Shown piece after piece: positions 62,651 through 64,000 of a stretch of 64,000 nucleotides of DNA. This DNA comes from Cytobacillus oceanisediminis (GTDB taxonomy: Bacteria > Bacillota > Bacilli > Bacillales > Cytobacillaceae): NCBI RefSeq assembly GCF_007830235.1, contig NZ_VLKI01000010.1:1-64000 (forward strand), written 5' to 3'. The position numbers were made by a program, and so were the translations under genes. The notes beneath the pieces are model-generated. The model was not told where the DNA came from. It searched no databases and saw only the letters and a program-made list of their open reading frames with translations. The first letter of the stretch is position 1. Each line of letters opens with the position of its first letter.

Positions 62651-63937
62651 TTATGCAACAGTTTTACTATTTTCCACAAGGAAATCAACTGCTTTTTTAA
62701 TTTGAAGATCTGCTTTTAGGCCTTCAAGGCTTCCAAGCGCTTGTTTGATCTGGTCAACAGACATGTTGTACATTTCTGCCATTTTGTTAAGTTCTTCTGT
62801 CACTTCTTCGTCCGCTACTTCAATGTTTTCTGCTTTTGCGATTGCTTCAAGAGTAAGGTTTACGCGTACACGCTTTTCAGCTTCCTCTTTCATTTGTTCG
62901 CGCAATGCAGCTTCATCTTGACCAGAGAACTGGAAGTATAATTCAAGGTTCATGCCTTGCATTTGAAGGCGCTGTTCGAATTCCTGCATCATGCGGTCAA
63001 CTTCAGTGTCCACCATTGCAGAAGGAATTTCAACTTCCGCATTTGCAGCAGCCGCTTCTACTACAGTGTCACGAACATGATGCTCAGCTTCATGCTTCTT
63101 GCTTTCTTCTAAACGGGTTTTGATTTTCTCTTTTAATGCATCCAACGTTTCAACTTCTTCGTCGGCATCCTTAGCAAATTCATCATCCAGCTCAGGGAGC
63201 TGTTTCGTTTTGATTTCATGTACTGTTACTTTGAAAGTTGCAGGCTTGCCAGCTAACTCAGCAGCATGGTATTCCTCTGGGAAAGTCACTTCAACATCTT
63301 TTGATTCACCAGCAGCAGTTCCAAGCAATTTTTCTTCAAAACCTGGGATGAATTGGCCTGAACCAAGTTCAAGTGAGTAGTTTTCAGCTTTTCCGCCTTC
63401 GAAAGCTTCTCCATCAACGAATCCTTCAAAGTCCATAACAACTGTATCGCCGTTTTCTGCTTTGCCTTCTTCTTTAACAGCTAGTTCAGCTTGTCTTTCC
63501 TGAAGGGAAGTTAACTCATTGTTAACATCTTCATCAGTAACGTTTGTATCAAGCGGCTGAACTTCAAGGTCTTTGTATTCGCCAAGCTTTACTTCTGGCT
63601 TAACAGTTACTGTAGCTTTGAAGATTAGGCTCTTGCCTTGTTCAATTTGCTCTACATCAATTTCAGGACGGTCTACAGGTTCAATTCCTGTTTCGTCGAT
63701 TGCATTTGCATAAGCTTCAGGAAGAAGATAATCTACTGCATCCTGGTATAAAGATTCAACTCCGAAACGCTTTTCAAACATTCCGCGAGGCATTTTACCT
63801 TTACGGAATCCTGGTACGTTTACTTGCTTAACTACTTTTTTAAATGCAGCGTCTAAACCTTCGTTTACTTTCTCTGCATCTACTTCAATTGTAAGAACCC
63901 CGCGGTTCCCTTCTAACTTTTCAAATTTAGCAGACAT
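62651..63937 (-). CDS. tig: Trigger factor
   Basis: Ribosome-bound chaperone and prolyl isomerase for nascent chains. 428 residues. N-terminal ribosome-binding signature [18 protein letters not shown] (about 37-54), FKBP-type PPIase domain (about 155-240: [34 protein letters not shown]), and a long helical C-terminal chaperone domain. ATG 63937 after GGAGGG; the upstream in-frame ATG 63955 overlaps the binding site. Upstream control lies outside the window. Confidence 0.98.
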   Translation of the reverse strand: MSAKFEKLEGNRGVLTIEVDAEKVNEGLDAAFKKVVKQVNVPGFRKGKMPRGMFEKRFGVESLYQDAVDYLLPEAYANAIDETGIEPVDRPEIDVEQIEQGKSLIFKATVTVKPEVKLGEYKDLEVQPLDTNVTDEDVNNELTSLQERQAELAVKEEGKAENGDTVVMDFEGFVDGEAFEGGKAENYSLELGSGQFIPGFEEKLLGTAAGESKDVEVTFPEEYHAAELAGKPATFKVTVHEIKTKQLPELDDEFAKDADEEVETLDALKEKIKTRLEESKKHEAEHHVRDTVVEAAAANAEVEIPSAMVDTEVDRMMQEFEQRLQMQGMNLELYFQFSGQDEAALREQMKEEAEKRVRVNLTLEAIAKAENIEVADEEVTEELNKMAEMYNMSVDQIKQALGSLEGLKADLQIKKAVDFLVENSKTVA

Positions 63938-64000
63938 ACAATCATTTCCCTCCAAAAATCTATTATCATTTCATTCACAGCAGAATGTTATGAATATCCC

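Noticed and set aside
62455..62700. 81-codon frame on the plus strand near the tig end
   Set aside because: Reads through the tig terminator into the tig coding region in antisense; no binding site.
1..64000. CRISPR arrays, tRNA or rRNA genes, prophage or restriction/defence genes
   Set aside because: No regularly spaced direct repeats, no cloverleaf or rRNA sequence, and no defence-type protein motifs were seen on either strand.

Overview
The window is a Bacillaceae chromosome segment (roughly 40% GC by eye, strong GGAGG-type ribosome binding sites, frequent GTG and TTG starts, sporulation genes spo0B, spoIVFA/FB, spoIIB, spoVID and lonB). Gene order follows the Bacillus subtilis stretch nadA-nadC-nadB / nifS-niaR / pheA-pheB-obg-spo0B-rpmA-prp-rplU / spoIVFB-spoIVFA-minD-minC-mreD-mreC-mreB-radC-maf-spoIIB / folC-valS / ysxE-spoVID / hemL-B-D-C-X-A / ysxD / engB-lonA-lonB-clpX-tig, so most calls rest on both protein motifs and synteny. 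Almost everything is read from the minus strand; only nifS, niaR, a 63-codon gene and ysxD are on the plus strand. A Cytobacillus- or Mesobacillus-like genus is a guess, not something the sequence proves.

Departures from the B. subtilis layout: (1) the left edge cuts an IS3-type element lying just beyond nadA; (2) an RNase E/G gene sits between spoIVFB and rplU; (3) the place occupied in B. subtilis by the single gene comC (between folC and spoIIB) holds a block of about 15.7 kb with a complete type IV pilus gene set: extension ATPase PilB with an MshEN-type N-terminus, PilT, PilC, major pilin, O-antigen-ligase-like protein, prepilin peptidase, PilM, PilN, a PilO with a C-terminal LysM domain, two minor pilins, a large prepilin-like protein, a VanW-like protein and an acidic membrane protein. 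A membrane-bound GAF-GGDEF diguanylate cyclase with its own promoter precedes the block, so c-di-GMP control of the pilus is plausible; (4) an amino-acid ABC importer with a near-perfect CodY box lies between ysxD and engB.

Regulatory elements seen directly include a perfect NiaR-like palindrome before nadB, an L21 leader before rplU, a T-box before valS, several sigma-A-type promoters and many intrinsic terminators.

Two dispersed repeat families explain most of the larger gene-free gaps. Family 1 is a MITE-like element of about 180-285 bp with GGCTCTGTTAAA-like inverted ends and 8-bp flanking duplications (four copies: before nifS, in the valS leader, between spoVID and hemL, inside the ABC operon). 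Family 2 is a short hairpin repeat (four copies: in the rplU leader, upstream of ysxD/hemA, at the end of lonB, in the clpX leader). No CRISPR array, rRNA or tRNA gene was found. I do not see a clearly undescribed defence or biosynthetic system; the most interesting material is the pilus block and the repeat insertions into regulatory leaders.
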